DNA of 64,000 nucleotides from Nymphaea colorata (taxonomy: Eukaryota > Streptophyta > Magnoliopsida > Nymphaeales > Nymphaeaceae). The notes under the pieces are model-generated. The model made no database searches. It saw only the letters and a list, made by a program, of their open reading frames with translations, and was not told the DNA's origin. Positions 45,568 to 59,700 of this stretch are shown here, in pieces. The translations under genes were made by a program, and so were the position numbers. Position 1 is the stretch's first letter. Each line of letters opens with the position of its first letter. Location: the NCBI RefSeq assembly GCF_008831285.2, contig NC_045149.1:13852629-13916628 (forward strand), read 5' to 3'.

Positions 45568-48500
45568 ACGTAGAATAGAAATAAAATTCAAAAGGGAAAC
45601 ATGATTTCAAGTATGTACTTAATTTATTGAACAGAGCTGTTAATGTAGTGAACTGAGATTGAAGATCCTAGGTTCGATTTCATGGTGTTTGGCAGTTTAG
45701 GTTGTTGTCTTTCCTCCTGTCTATCCGCTGCTAGCTTTTGTAGTCATTATAAGAATAAACAAACAGCCTCATTTTTACTTAATGTTAGGTAAAAGAGGTA
45801 CACTGAAATTAATTGTTCAATAACTGGATCTGCATCTCTGTTTGGATTGACATCATTATGTCTTTGCGCAAATACCTGCCATGTTCTGGCCCACAAGTAG
45901 TAAATATATGCATATATTGCTGCCCTTCAAATCCTATATACAAGACTTGATACATTACGGTTGTAATCACCATTAATTTTTCAAAAATCTATGTAGCGGT
46001 TTTGAACATTTTATGATAACTTTTTACTACAACCTTTAAAAATATTCAGCTTCAAACACTTCAATTTCTCTTAATTCTAGTCAATTTTTGCTTTTATTTA
46101 ACTATCAATGAAATTTGGGATTTATTTGGATCTAATTTCAGACTTTGAACATAAATTCCAATCTCAATTTAGACATATTTTATAATTCAAACGGGATCTG
46201 GTTCAAAAACTCATATAGAAGCCTAAAACAAATCCCTAGATCTAAATTAGGATCCAAAACTCAACTCCATATCCAAAACAGAGCCTAGATCCAAATCGCA
46301 GCTACATGTAAGAAAAAGAGCTCTAGATCCAAATCTGGATCCAAATATGATTACTAGATCTAAAATAGATGCCTACATCCAAACCAGATCCAAGTTATAG
46401 ATCTAGATCCAAAATAGTTCCATATCTAAATCCAAATGCTAAAATTGGAGCCACAACAGAACTTTAAATCTAGACCTAATCCAAACCTAAGATCCAAAAT
46501 CTAGATCCATATTCTTGATCAGTTCTAAATTCATAATTTAAATCCAAATTTAAATCCAATTCCATGTTTTTACACTGTGGGGGACTTTGGAGAGCCAATG
46601 TAGGGCCAGTGAAGAATTGAAGCAGTAGATTGATGGTCGAGGAAATAGCCCCGATGCCAATAAAATGGTCCGACCACCGCTGCCACCCAGTACGATCGAC
46701 TAGACGGCATGGAACTGAAGAGCATATTGATCAAATCATTCCCAACTTGATCGTTGAAGAATACTTGGATTTCTAGCTTCTCTCCTTCACCACTTGGTAG
46801 CAGCCCCCTAGCTTTTAATGCCATGGCATCCACAATTGTTTGCATTATATAAAATGTGTTAGGTCCAATGGCGCAGCCAAGATCCGCAATTCGGATTGTG
46901 CCGGCACAAATCGGGACATTATCAAATTTCACAACAATAACTTCATGCACCTTATTTTTCACACTCAAAATCCTGCTTTCCTACAAATTATGAGTAGGAA
47001 TATCGTCAGGATCGGTTTTATCATATTTTGTTAATAAATATTTTTGGTGTTCGTGAAGGTCTTCTGAATGCAACTTATAAATATCAAGCAGGAACCAGAA
47101 TTATCAAGATATATATAGCAAGGCACTACGACCAACTTTATCCGCTTTTTCAAATATTCACATATTCAGATTCGAATACAAACAACCAAAAGTCATATAT
47201 GAATCCAAAATCTGATTTCACAATTTGAATATGATCAGAATGCCATTTTTGCATTCACATCCGAATTGTGAACCAAATCTGGCCAGTTTTCAAAATGTAA
47301 GAGCATTATATATAGGACATTTACAATCTGATCTGAATTTGATTGGATATTTATGTAAATCTGAATCCGAATGTGATAGGATATCAGTTCTTAAATCCGA
47401 ATACGATCTGATTTCTTAATCAAATATTAATATTTTTTCTATATCTGATTTTTTGCAGAATGGTTTGGTTGGTCAGATACCTGATTCAAATCAAAAGTAT
47501 TAATGTTAATCCTATTGATAAAGAGAAAGGTGAAGTAGCACCCGTGCTATACTAGCTAGGTGGCAATGTAGGGTCACAAAACAAGTCTAGCCAGCTCGAG
47601 ATCAACTCAAGCTCATTCGTCAAAACCAGATTCAAACTCAACTGGTTTATTAATGAGTGGAGCTCGAGTCCAAATATATGCTTGAAATAATGATGTTGAT
47701 TGGCTGTAGATGTCGTGTGGACTTGGAGCATGTTGAAATTTCTATAATTTGCTACACAAAGAGGTGGTGATACCAATTGATGTTGAATTATATTGTTCCG
47801 TGAGGCAAATGTTTTTCTATAATATAATCTTAAAACAGATATAAACCAACACAGTAATCTCAAAGTATCAAATGTTTCTCAACATAAACGGTCTACCAAA
47901 AAAAAACAGTAAGAATGAGGTCAATTTTAAACAGATCTGCTACATAAACAGGGTTGAGGTCATTCGGTTATGACAATGGGATAGAAAGTAAAATGTGGGA
48001 GGAGAAACAAGTCACTTCACTCCGTTTCTGCAGTTTGCTCTCATGTCTCTTTTGCATAAAGCATAAGATAAATTAAAACCAAGGTACACAAGAAACAAGC
48101 ACAAGATTAAAAATAATAATTTAGATTGAAGGCCATTTTGGGGAACTCGAATCCGATAAAACAGATCAGACTCTGGTGGCCATACTACGTATTAACTCAC
48201 TATACAGAGCGAAGACTTGGTAAGTCGTCATTGATTTCACCGAATCATTCTTGAATTCCATCTTCTCTATGTTACTGTTGAGAAGTATCTAAGTCAATAA
48301 ATATCGACCCATTCCTCAGTTCTTGTTTCTATAAATCATATGCAATCTCTAGCTTCCCAATCATCCTCACCCACTGTCTCTCTCTCGCGCGCATGGGCTA
48401 TAACATGAAGAGGTTCATATTGGCAGTAGCCATCTTCTTTGCTGTTTTGGGAGTCTTTTACTTCCAGACGTTACTAAATCTGTGTTTTCCTTTGGCAAGA

Positions 48501-49331
48501 GTTGTTACGAAAGCTTCTGATGTTTCTTTCCTCTATATTGCTTGCAGTCGTTGTGAGCTTGCGGCCATGCCCTGGCGTTACTGCATATCCTCTGCGTTTC
48601 AACTGTATCCACAGCATGGAACTGCCACAACACAATCTGTCCCGTGAAGGTCGCTAAGGACCAGCGGTCTGAAAGAAGTAGCCAGAAAGTTTTACTGTCC
48701 GAATATGGAAGACTGGTTGACGGTGATTGTAATAAATAAACTTGTGATATGATTTTGAATTGGATATTCTTTTCTCTGCTGGCTGGTAAGGCCTCTGTTA
48801 AAGAATCAATTCATGTCGCTAAAGATGATCATCCGCATAAGTTGGGGAAATCAGAAGATGATAAGGTGCAATCAATTGCCAAAAAATCAGGAGTGGATGA
48901 AGAAGAGGAGGTTGACGTCCAAATCTCTTTATCTATGGAAAGAGATAAAATAAAAAGCGATATTTTGAAGAAAACAAGTTGTATATCAGCTCCATGATTT
49001 TAGGAGTTCAAGATTGTGTTTTGTATTCTTTAAATAGTGGAACCTCTATCTCTCGTTACATGTTGAAAAGAGAGTAGAAAGACTTTGAGAACGTAGGTGA
49101 TTTCAGCACCGAACGTAGGTGACAGTTTTTCATCTTGTTGTCAAAGTGGTAATTGCTTCTTCTTCTTTTTTTTTTCTCCCAACTGTTCATGCTGAACTGT
49201 GCTTACTCAACTTGAGATCTGCTTCTTTGTGCTCATAGAACCTAGCGGTCTTCACCAGAATTTATGGGGTTATGAAACGGGGATTGGAAGGAATAAGCAT
49301 CCGCGAACTGTTGGGAAATTTCCAGGTTTAG
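45568..49331. repeat. SABATH array unit 5
   Basis: 3764 bp. SABATH exon 46570-46980, TATA 48330-48335, small frames 48393-48647 and 48749-48997. Its first half is nearly identical to unit 4 and its second half to unit 7. Confidence 0.97.
46570..46980 (-). pseudogene. SABATH methyltransferase exon, copy 5
   Basis: Nearly identical to copy 4, with Met restored after motif I. Carries the shared frameshift. Confidence 0.88.
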
Positions 49332-52300
49332 ACGTAGAATAGAAATAAAATACAAAAGGGAAACATGATTTCAAGTATGTACTTAATTTATTGAACAGAG
49401 ATGTTAATGTAGTGAACTGAGATTGAAGATCCTAGGTTCGATTTCATGGTGTTTGGCAGTTTAGGTTGTTGTCTTTCCTCCTGTCTATCCGCTGCTAGCT
49501 TTTGTAGTCATTATAAGAATAAAAAAACAGCCTCATTTTTACTTAGTGTTAGGTAAAAGAGGTACAGTGAAATTAATTGTTCAATAACTGGATCTGAATC
49601 TCTGTTTGGATTGACATCATTATGTCTTTGCGCAAATACCTGCCATGTTCTGGCCCACAAGTAGTAAATATATGCATATATTGCTGCCCTTCAAATCCTA
49701 TATACAAGACTTGATACATTACGGTTGTAATCACCCTTAATTTTTCAAAAATCTATATAGCGGTTTTGAACATTTTATGATAACTTTTTACTACAACCTT
49801 TAAAAATATTCAGCTTCAAACACTTCAATTTCTCTTAATTCTAGTCAATTTTTGCTTTTATTTAACTATCAATGAAATTTGGGATTTATTTGGATCTAAT
49901 TTCAGACTTTGAACATAAATCCCAATCTCAATTTAGACATATTTTATAATTCAAACGGGATCTGGTTCAAAAACTCATATAGAAGCCTAAAACAAATCCC
50001 TAGATCTAAATTAGGATCCAAAACTCAACTCCATATCCAAAACAGAGCCTAGATCCAAGTCCCAGCTACATGTAAGAAAAAGAGCTCTAGATCCAAATCT
50101 GGATCCAAATATGCTTACGAGATCTAAAATAGATGCCTACATCCAAACCAGATCCAAGTTATAGATCTAGATCCAAAATAGTTCCATATCTAAATCCAAA
50201 TGCTGGAGCCGCAACAGAACTTTAAATCTAGACCTAATCCAAACCTAAGATCCAAAATCTAGATCCATATTCCTGATCAGTTCTAAATTCATAATTTAAA
50301 TCCAATTCCATGTTTTTAGACTGTGGGGGACTTTGGAGAGCCAAGGTAGGAACAGTGAAGAATTGAAGCAGTAGATTGATGGTCGAGGAAATAGCCCCGA
50401 TGCCAATAAAATGGTCCGACCACCGCTGCCACCCAGTACGATCGACTAGAAGGCATGGAACTGAAGAGCATGTTGATAAAATCATTCCCAACTTGATCGT
50501 TGAAGAATACTTGGATTTCTAGCTTCTCTCCTTCACCACTTGCTAGCAGCTCCCTAGCTTTTAATGCCATGGCATCCACAATTGTTTGCATGATATAAAA
50601 TGTGTTAGGTCCAATGGCGCAGCCAAGATCCGTAATTCGGATAGTGCCGGCACAAATCGGGACATTATAAAATTTCACAACAATAACTTCATGCACCTTA
50701 TTTTTCACACTCAAAATGCTGCTTTCCTACAAATTATGAGTAGGAATATCGTCACGATCAGTTTTATCATATTTTGTTAATAAATATTTTTGGCGTCCAT
50801 GAAGGTCGTCTGAATGCAACTTATAAATATCAAGCAGGAACCAGAATTATCAAGATATATATAGCAAGGCACTACGACCAACTTTATCCGCTTTTTCAAA
50901 TATTCACATATTCAGATTCGAACACAAACAACCAAATGTCATATATGAATCCAAAATCTGATTCCACAATTTGAATATGATCAGAATGCCATTTTTGCAT
51001 TCACATCCGAATTGTGAACCAAATCTGGCAAGTTTTCAAAATGTAAGAGCATTATATATAGGACATTTACAATCTGATCTGAATTTGATTGGATAATTAT
51101 GTAAATCTGAATCCGAATGTGATAGGATATCAGTTCTTAAATCCGAATACGATCGGATTTCTTAATCAAATATTAATATTTTTCCCATATCTGATTTTTT
51201 GCAGAATGGTTTGGTTGGTCAGATACTTGATTCAAATCAAAAGTATTAATGTTAATCCTATTGATAAAGAGAAAGGTGAAGTAGCACCCGCGCTATACTA
51301 GCTAGGTGGCAATGTAGGGTCACAAAACAAGTCTAGCCAGCTCGAGCTCAACTCAAGCTCATTCGTCAAAACCAGATTCAAACTCAACTCGTTTATTAAT
51401 GAGTGGAGCTCGAGTCCAAATATATGCTTGAAATATTGATGTTGATTGGCTGTAGATGTCGTGTGGACTTGGAGCATGTTGAAATTTCTATAATTTGCTA
51501 CACAAAGAGGTGGTGATACCAATTGATGTTGAATTATATTGTTCCGTGAGGCAAATGTTTTTCTCTAATATAATATTAAAACAGATATAAACCAACACAG
51601 TAATCTCAAAGTATCAAATGTTTCTCAACATAAACAGTCTACCAAAAAAAACAGTAAGAATGAGGTCAATATTAAACAGATCTGCTACATAAACAGGTTT
51701 GAGGTCATTCGGTTATGACAATGGGATAGAAAGTAAAATGTGGGAGGAGAAACAAGTCACTTCACTCCGTTTCTGCAGTTTGCTCTCATGTCTCTTTTGC
51801 ATAAAGCATAAGATAAATTAAAACCAAGGTACACAAGAATCAAGCACAAGATTAAAAATAATAATTTAGATTGAAGGCCATTTTGGGGAACTCGAATCCG
51901 ATAAAACAGATCAGACTCTGGTGGCCATACTACGTATTAACTCACTATACAGAGCGAAGACTTGGTAAGTCGTCATTGATTTCACCGAATCATTCTTGAA
52001 TTCCATCTTCTCTATGTTACTGTTGAGAAGTATCTAAGTCAATAAATATCGACCCATTCCACCCACTGTCTCTGTCTCTCGCGCATGGGCTATAACATGA
52101 AGAGGTTCATATTGGCAGTAGCCATCTTCTTTGCTGTTTTGGGAGTCTTTTATGTCCAAAAGTTACTAAATCTGTGTTTTCCTTTGGCAAGAGTTGTTAC
52201 GAAAGCTTCTGATGTTTCTTTCCTCTATATTGCTTGCAGTCGTCGTGAGCTTACGGCCATGCCCTGGCGTTACTGCATATCCTCTACGTTTCAACTGTAT

Positions 52301-53023
52301 CCACAACATGGAACTGCCACAACACAATCTGTCCCGTGAAGGTCGCTAAGGACCAGCGGTCTGAAAGAAGTAGCCAGAAAGTTTTACTGTCCGAATATGG
52401 AAGACTGGTTGACGGTGATTGTAATAAATAAACTTGTGATATGATTTTGAATTGGATATTCTTTTCTCTGCTGGCTGGTAAGGCCTCTGTTAAAGAATCA
52501 ATTCATGTGGCTAAAGATGATCATCCGCATAAGTTGGGGAAATCAGAAGATGATAAGGTGCAATCAATTGCCAAAAAATCAGGAGTGGATGAAGAAGAGG
52601 AGGTTGACGTCCAAATCTCTTTATCTATGGAAAGAGATAAAATAAAAAGCGATATTTTGAAGAAAACAAGTTGTATATCAGCTCCATGATTTTAGGAGTT
52701 CAATATTGTGTTTTGTATTCTTTAAATAGTGGAACCTCTATCTCTCGTTACATGTTGAAAAGAGAGTAGAAAGACTTTGAGAACGTAGGTGATTTCAGCA
52801 CCGAACGTAGGTGACAGTTTTTCATCTTGCTGTCAAAGTGGTAATTGCTTCTTCTTCTTTTTTTTTTCTCCCAACTGTTCATGCTGAACTGTGCTTACTC
52901 AACTTGAGATCAGCTTCTTTGTGCTCATAGAACCTAGCGGTCTTCACCAGAATTTATGGGGTTATGAAACGGGGATTGGAAGGAATAAGCATCCACGAAC
53001 TGTTGGGAAATTTCCAGGTTTAG
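49332..53023. repeat. SABATH array unit 6
   Basis: 3692 bp. SABATH exon 50316-50726, small frames 52085-52339 and 52441-52689. It lacks the TATA box through the same 53-bp deletion. A 12-bp deletion near 50300 removes one AAATTTAAATCC copy beside the exon. Confidence 0.97.
50316..50726 (-). pseudogene. SABATH methyltransferase exon, copy 6
   Basis: Carries the shared frameshift plus private substitutions: VKFYNVP (Tyr for Asp), IRITDLGC in motif I (Thr for Ala), KARELLAS and HCSYLGSP. Together with copy 1 it is among the most diverged of the eight. Confidence 0.88.
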
Positions 53024-56000
53024 ACGTAGAATAGAAATAAAATACAAAAGGGAAACATGATTTCAAGTATGTACATAATTTATTGAACAGAGCTGTTAAT
53101 GTAGTGAACTGAGATTGAAGATGCTAGGTTCGATTTCATGGTGTTTGGCAGTTTAGGTTGTTGTCTTTCCTCCTGTCTATCCGCTGCTAGCATTTGTAGT
53201 CATTATAAGAATAAAAAAACAGCCTCATTTTTACTTAATGTTAGGTAAAAGAGGTACACTGAAATTAATTGTTCAATAACTGGATCTGCATCTCTGTTTG
53301 GATTGACATCATTATGTCTTTGCGCAAATACCTGCCATGTTCTGGCCCACAAGTAGTAAATATATGCATATATTGCTGCCCTTCAAATCCTATATACAAG
53401 ACTTGATACATTACGGTTGTAATCACCCTTAATTTTTCAAAAATCTATGTAGCGGTTTTGAACATTTTATGATAACTTTTTACTACAACCTTTAAAAATA
53501 TTCAGCTTCAAACACTTCAATTTCTCTTAATTCTAGTCAATTTTTGCTTTTATTTAACTATCAATGAAATTTGGGATTTATTTGGATCTAATTTCAGACT
53601 TTGAACATAAATTCCAATCTCAATTTAGACATATTTTATAATTCAAACGGGATCTGGTTCAAAAACTCATATAGAAGCCTAAAACAAATCCCTAGATCTA
53701 AATTAGGATCCAAAACTCAACTCCATATCCAAAACAGAGCCTAGATCCAAATCGCAGCTACATGTAAGAAAAAGAGCTCTAGATCCAAATCTGGATACAA
53801 ATATGATTACTAGATCTAAAATAGATGCCTACATCCAAACCAGATCCAAGTTATAGATCTAGATCCAAAATAGTTCCATATCTAAATCCAAATGCTAAAA
53901 TTGGAGCCACAACAGAACTTTAAATCTAGACCTAATCCAAACCTAAGATCCAAAATCTAGATCCATATTCTTGATCAGTTCTAAATTCATAATTTAAATC
54001 CAAATTTAAATCCAATTCCATGTTTTTACACTGTGGGGGACTTTGGAGAGCCAATGTAGGGCCAGTGAAGAATTGAAGCAGTAGATTGATGGTCGAGGAA
54101 ATAGCCCCGACGCCAATAAAATGGTCCGACCACCGCTGCCACCCAGTACGATCGACTAGAAGGCATGGAACTGAAGAGCATATTGATCAAATCATTCCCA
54201 ACTTGATCGTTGAAGAATACTTGGATTTCTAGCTTCTCTCCTTCACCACTTGGTAGCAGCCCCCTAGCTTTTAATGCCATGGCATCCACAATTGTTTGCG
54301 TTATATAAAATGTGTTAGGTCCAATGGCGCAGCCAAGATCCGCAATTCGGATTGTGCCGGCACAAATCGGGACATTATCAAATTTCACAACAATAACTTC
54401 ATGCACCTTATTTTTCACACTCAAAATCCTGCTTTCCTACAAATTATGAGTAGGAATATCGTCAGGATCGGTTTTATCATATTTTGTTAATAAATATTTT
54501 TGGTGTTCGTGAAGGTCTTCTGAATGCAACTTATAAATATCAAGCAGGAACCAGAATTATCAAGATATATATAGCAAGGCACTACGACCAACTTTATCCG
54601 CTTTTTCAAATATTCACATATTCAGATTCGAATACAAACAACCAAAAGTCATATATGAATCCAAAATCTGATTTCACAATTTGAATATGATCAGAATGCC
54701 ATTTTTGCATTCACATCCGAATTGTGAACCAAATCTGGCCAGTTTTCAAAATGTAAGAGCATTATATATAGGACATTTACAATCTGATCTGAATTTGATT
54801 GGATATTTATGTAAATCTGAATCCGAATGTGATAGGATATCAGTTCTTAAATCCGAATACGATCTGATTTCTTAATCAAATATTAATATTTTTTCTATAT
54901 CTGATTTTTTGCAGAATGGTTTGGTTGGTCAGATACCTGATTCAAATCAAAAGTATTAATGTTAATCCTATTGATAAAGAGAAAGGTGAAGTAGCACCCG
55001 TGCTATACTAGCTAGGTGGCAATGTAGGGTCGCAAAACAAGTCTAGCCAGCTCGAGCTCAACTCAAGCTCATTCGTCAAAACCAGATTCAAACTCAACTG
55101 GTTTATTAATGAGTGGAGCTCGAGTCCAAATATATGCTTGAAATAATGATGTTGATTGGCTGTAGATGTCGTGTGGACTTGGAGCATGTTGAAATTTCTA
55201 TAATTTGCTACACAAAGAGGTGGTGATACCAATTGATGTTGAATTATATTGTTCCGTGAGGCAAATGTTTTTCTATAATATAATCTTAAAACAGATATAA
55301 ACCAACACAGTAATCTCAAAGTATCAAATGTTTCTCAACATAAACGGTCTACCAAAAAAAAACAGTAAGAATGAGGTCAATTTTAAACAGATCTGCTACA
55401 TAAACAGGGTTGAGGTCATTCGGTTATGACAATGGGATAGAAAGTAAAATGTGGGAGGAGAAACAAGTCACTTCATTCCGTTTCTGCAGTTTGCTCTCAT
55501 GTCTCTTTTGCATAAAGCATAAGATAAATTAAAACCAAGGTACACAAGAAACAAGCACAAGATTAAAAATAATAATTTAGATTGAAGGCCATTTTGGGGA
55601 ACTCGAATCCGATAAAACAGATCAGACTCTGGTGGCCATACTACGTATTAACTCACTATACAGAGCGAAGACTTGGTAAGTCGTCATTGATTTCACCGAA
55701 TCATTCTTGAATTCCATCTTCTCTATGTTACTGTTGAGAAGTATCTAAGTCAATAAATATCGACCCATTCCTCAGTTCTTGTTTCTATAAATCATATGCA
55801 ATCTCTAGCTTCCCAATCATCCTCACCCACTGTCTCTCTCTCGCGCGCATGGGCTATAACATGAAGAGGTTCATATTGGCAGTAGCCATCTTCTTTGCTG
55901 TTTTGGGAGTCTTTTACTTCCAGATGTTACTAAATCTGTGTTTTCCTTTGGCAAGAGTTGTCACGAAAGCTTCTGATGTTTCTTTCCTCTATATTGCTTG

Positions 56001-56786
56001 CAGTCGTTGTGAGCTTGCGGCCATGCCCTGGCGTTACTGCATATCCTCTGCGTTTCAACTGTATCCACAGCATGGAACTGCCACAACACAATTTGTCCCG
56101 TGAAGGTCGCTAAGGACCAGCGGTCTGAAAGAAGTAGCCAGAAAGTTTTATTGTCCGAATATGGAAGACTGGTTGACGGTGATTGTAATAAATAAACTTG
56201 TGATATGATTTTGAATTGGATATTCTTTTCTCTGCTGGCTGGTAAGGACTCTGTTAAAGAATCAATTCATGTGGCTAAAGATGATCATCCGCATAAGTTG
56301 GGGAAATCAGAAGATGATAAGGTGCAATCAATTGCCAAAAAATCAGGAGTGGATGAAGAAGAGGAGGTTGACGTCCAAATCTCTTTATCTATGGAAAGAG
56401 ATAAAATAAAAAGCGATATTTTGAAGAAAACAAGTTGTATATCAGCTCCATGATTTTAGGAGTTCAAGATTGTGTTTTGTATTCTTTAAATAGTGGAACC
56501 TCTATCTCTCGTTACATGTTGAAAGGAGAGTAGAAAGACTTTGAGAACATAGGTGATTTCAGCACCGAACGTAGGTGACAGTTTTTCATCTTGCTGTCAA
56601 AGTGGTAGTTGCTTCTTCTACTTTTTTTTTCTCCCAACTGTTCATGCTGAACTGTGCTTACTCAACTTGAGATCTGCTTCTTTGTGCTCACAGAACCTAG
56701 CGGTCTTCACCAGAATTTATGGGGTTATGAAACCGGGATTGGAAGGAATAAGCATCCACGAACTGTTGGGAAATTTCCAGGTTTAG
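53024..56786. repeat. SABATH array unit 7
   Basis: 3763 bp. SABATH exon 54026-54436, TATA 55786-55791, small frames 55849-56103 and 56205-56453. The start matches the unit 6 type, switching to the unit 4/5 type between about 53220 and 53258. Confidence 0.97.
54026..54436 (-). pseudogene. SABATH methyltransferase exon, copy 7
   Basis: Combines the copy 4 type (Thr after motif I, LLPSGEG, NDLINML) with the copy 2 type FYWRRG. This mixture is consistent with recombination inside the exon. Carries the shared frameshift. Confidence 0.88.
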
Positions 56787-59700
56787 ACGTAGAATAGAAA
56801 TAAAATTCAAAAGGGAAACATGATTTCAAGTATGTACTTAATTTATTGAACAGAGCTGTTAATGTAGTGAACTGAGATTGAAGATCCTAGGTTCGATTTC
56901 ATGGTGTTTGGCAGTTTAGGTTGTTGTCTTTCCTCCTGTCTATCCGCTGCTAGCTTTTGTAGTCATTATAAGAATAAACAAACAGCCTCATTTTTACTTA
57001 ATGTTAGGTAAAAGAGGTACACTGAAATTAATTGTTCAATAACTGGATCTGCATCTCTGTTTGGATTGACATCATTATGTCTTTGCGCAAATACCTGCCA
57101 TGTTCTGGCCCACAAGTAGTAAATATATGCATATATTGCTGCCCTTCAAATCCTATATACAAGACTTGATACATTACGGTTGTAATCACCCTTAATTTTT
57201 CAAAAATCTATATAGCGGTTTTGAACATTTTATGATAACTTTTTACTACAACCTTTAAAAATATTCAGCTTCAAACACTTCAATTTCTCTTAATTCTAGT
57301 CAATTTTTGCTTTTATTTAACTATCAATGAAATTTGGGATTTATTTGGATCTAATTTCAGACTTTGAACATAAATCCCAATCTCAATTTAGACATATTTT
57401 ATAATTCAAACGGGATCTGGTTCAAAAACTCATATAGAAGCCTAAAACAAATCCCTAGATCTAAATTAGGATCCAAAACTCAACTCCATATCCAAAACAG
57501 AGCCTAGATCCAAATCCCAGCTACATGTAAGAAAAAGAGCTCTAGATCCAAATCTGGATCCAAATATGATTACTAGATCTAAAATAGATGCCTACATCCA
57601 AACCAGATCCAAGTTATAGATCTAGATCCAAAATAGTTCCATATCTAAATCCAAATGCTAAAACTGGAGCCACAACAGAACTTTAAATCTAGACCTAATC
57701 CAAACCTAAGATCCAAAATCTAGATCCATATTCTTGATCAGTTCTAAATTCATAATTTAAATCCAAATTTAAATCCAATTCCATGTTTTACACTGTGGGG
57801 GACTTTGGAGAGCCAATGTAGGGCCAGTGAAGAATTGAAGCAGTAGATTGATGGTCGAGGAAATAGCCCCGACGCCAATAAAATGGTCCGACACCGCTGC
57901 CACCCAGTACGATCGATTAGAAGGCATGGAACTGAAGAGCATGTTGATCAAATCATTCCCAACTTGATCGTTGAAGAATACTTGGATTTCTAGCTTCTCT
58001 CCTTCACCACTTGCTAGCAGCCCCCTAGCTTTTAATGCCATGGCATCCACAATTGTTTGCATTATATAAAATGTGTTAGGTCCAATGGCGCAGCCAAGAT
58101 CCGCAATTCGGATTGTGCCGGCACAAATCGGGACATTATCAAATTTCACAACAATAACTTCATGCACCTTATTTTTCACACTCAAAATCCTGCTTTCCTA
58201 CAAATTATGAGTAGGAATATCGTCAGGATCAGTTTTATCATATTTTGTTAATAAATATTTTTGGCGTTCATGAAGGTCGTCTGAATGCAACTTATAAATA
58301 TCAAGCAGTAACCAGAATTATCAAGATATATATAGCAAGGCACTACGACCAACTTTATCCGCTTTTTCAAATATTCACATATTCAGATTCGAATACAAAC
58401 AACCAAAAGTCATATATGAATCCAAAATCTGATTTCACAATTTGAATATCATCAGAATGCCATTTTTGCATTCACATCCGAATTGTGAACCAAATCTGGC
58501 CAGTTTTCAAAATGTAAGAGCATTATATATAGGACATTTACAATCTGATCTGAATTTGATTGGATATTTATGTAAATCTGAATCCGAATGTGATCGGATA
58601 TCAGTTCTTAAATCCGAATACGATCTGATTTCTTAATCAAATATTAATATTTTTTCCATATCTGATTTTTTGCAGAATGGTTTGGTTGGTCAGATACTTG
58701 ATTCAAATCAAAAGTATTAATGTTAATCCTATTGATAAAGAGAAAGGTGAAGTAGCACCCGTGCTATACTAGCTAGGTGGCAATGTAGGGTCACAAAACA
58801 AGTCTAGCCAGCTCGAGCTCAACTCAAGCTCATTCGTCAAAACCAGATTCAAACTCAACTCGTTTATTAATGAGTGGAGCTCGAGTCCCAATATATGCTT
58901 GAAATATTGATGTTGATTGGCTGTAGATGTCGTGTGGACTTGGAGCATGTTGAAATTTCTATAATTTGCTACACAAAGAGGTGGTGATACCAATTGATGT
59001 TGAATTATATTGTTCCGTGAGGCAAATGTTTTTCTCTAATATAATATTAAAACAGATATAAACCAACACAGTAATCTCAAAGTATCAAATGTTTCTCAAC
59101 ATAAACAGTCTACCAAAAAAAACAGTAAGAATGAGGTCAATTTTAAACAGATCTGCTACATAAACAGGGTTGAGGTCATTCGGTTATGACAATGGGATAG
59201 AAAGTAAAATGTGGGAGGAGAAACAAGTCACTTCACTCCGTTTCTGCAGTTTGCTCTCATGTCTCTTTTGCATAAAGCATAAGATAAATTAAAACCAAGG
59301 TACACAAGAAACAAGCACAAGATTAAAAATAATAATTTAGATTGAAGGCCATTTTGGGGAACTCGAATCCGATAAAACAGATCAGACTCTGGTGGCCATA
59401 CTACGTATTAACTCACTATACAGAGCGAAGACTTGGTAAGTCGTCATTGATTTCACTGAATCATTCTTGAATTCCATCTTCTCTATGTTACTGTTGAGAA
59501 GTATCTAAGTCAATAAATATCGACCCATTCCTCAGTTCTTGTTTCTATAAATCATATGCAATCTCTAGCTTCCCAATCATCCTCACCCACTGTCTCTCTC
59601 TCGCGCGCATGGGCTATAACATGAAGAGGTTCATATTGGCAGTAGCCATCTTCTTTGCTGTTTTGGGAGTCTTTTATGTCCAGATGTTACTAAATCTGTG

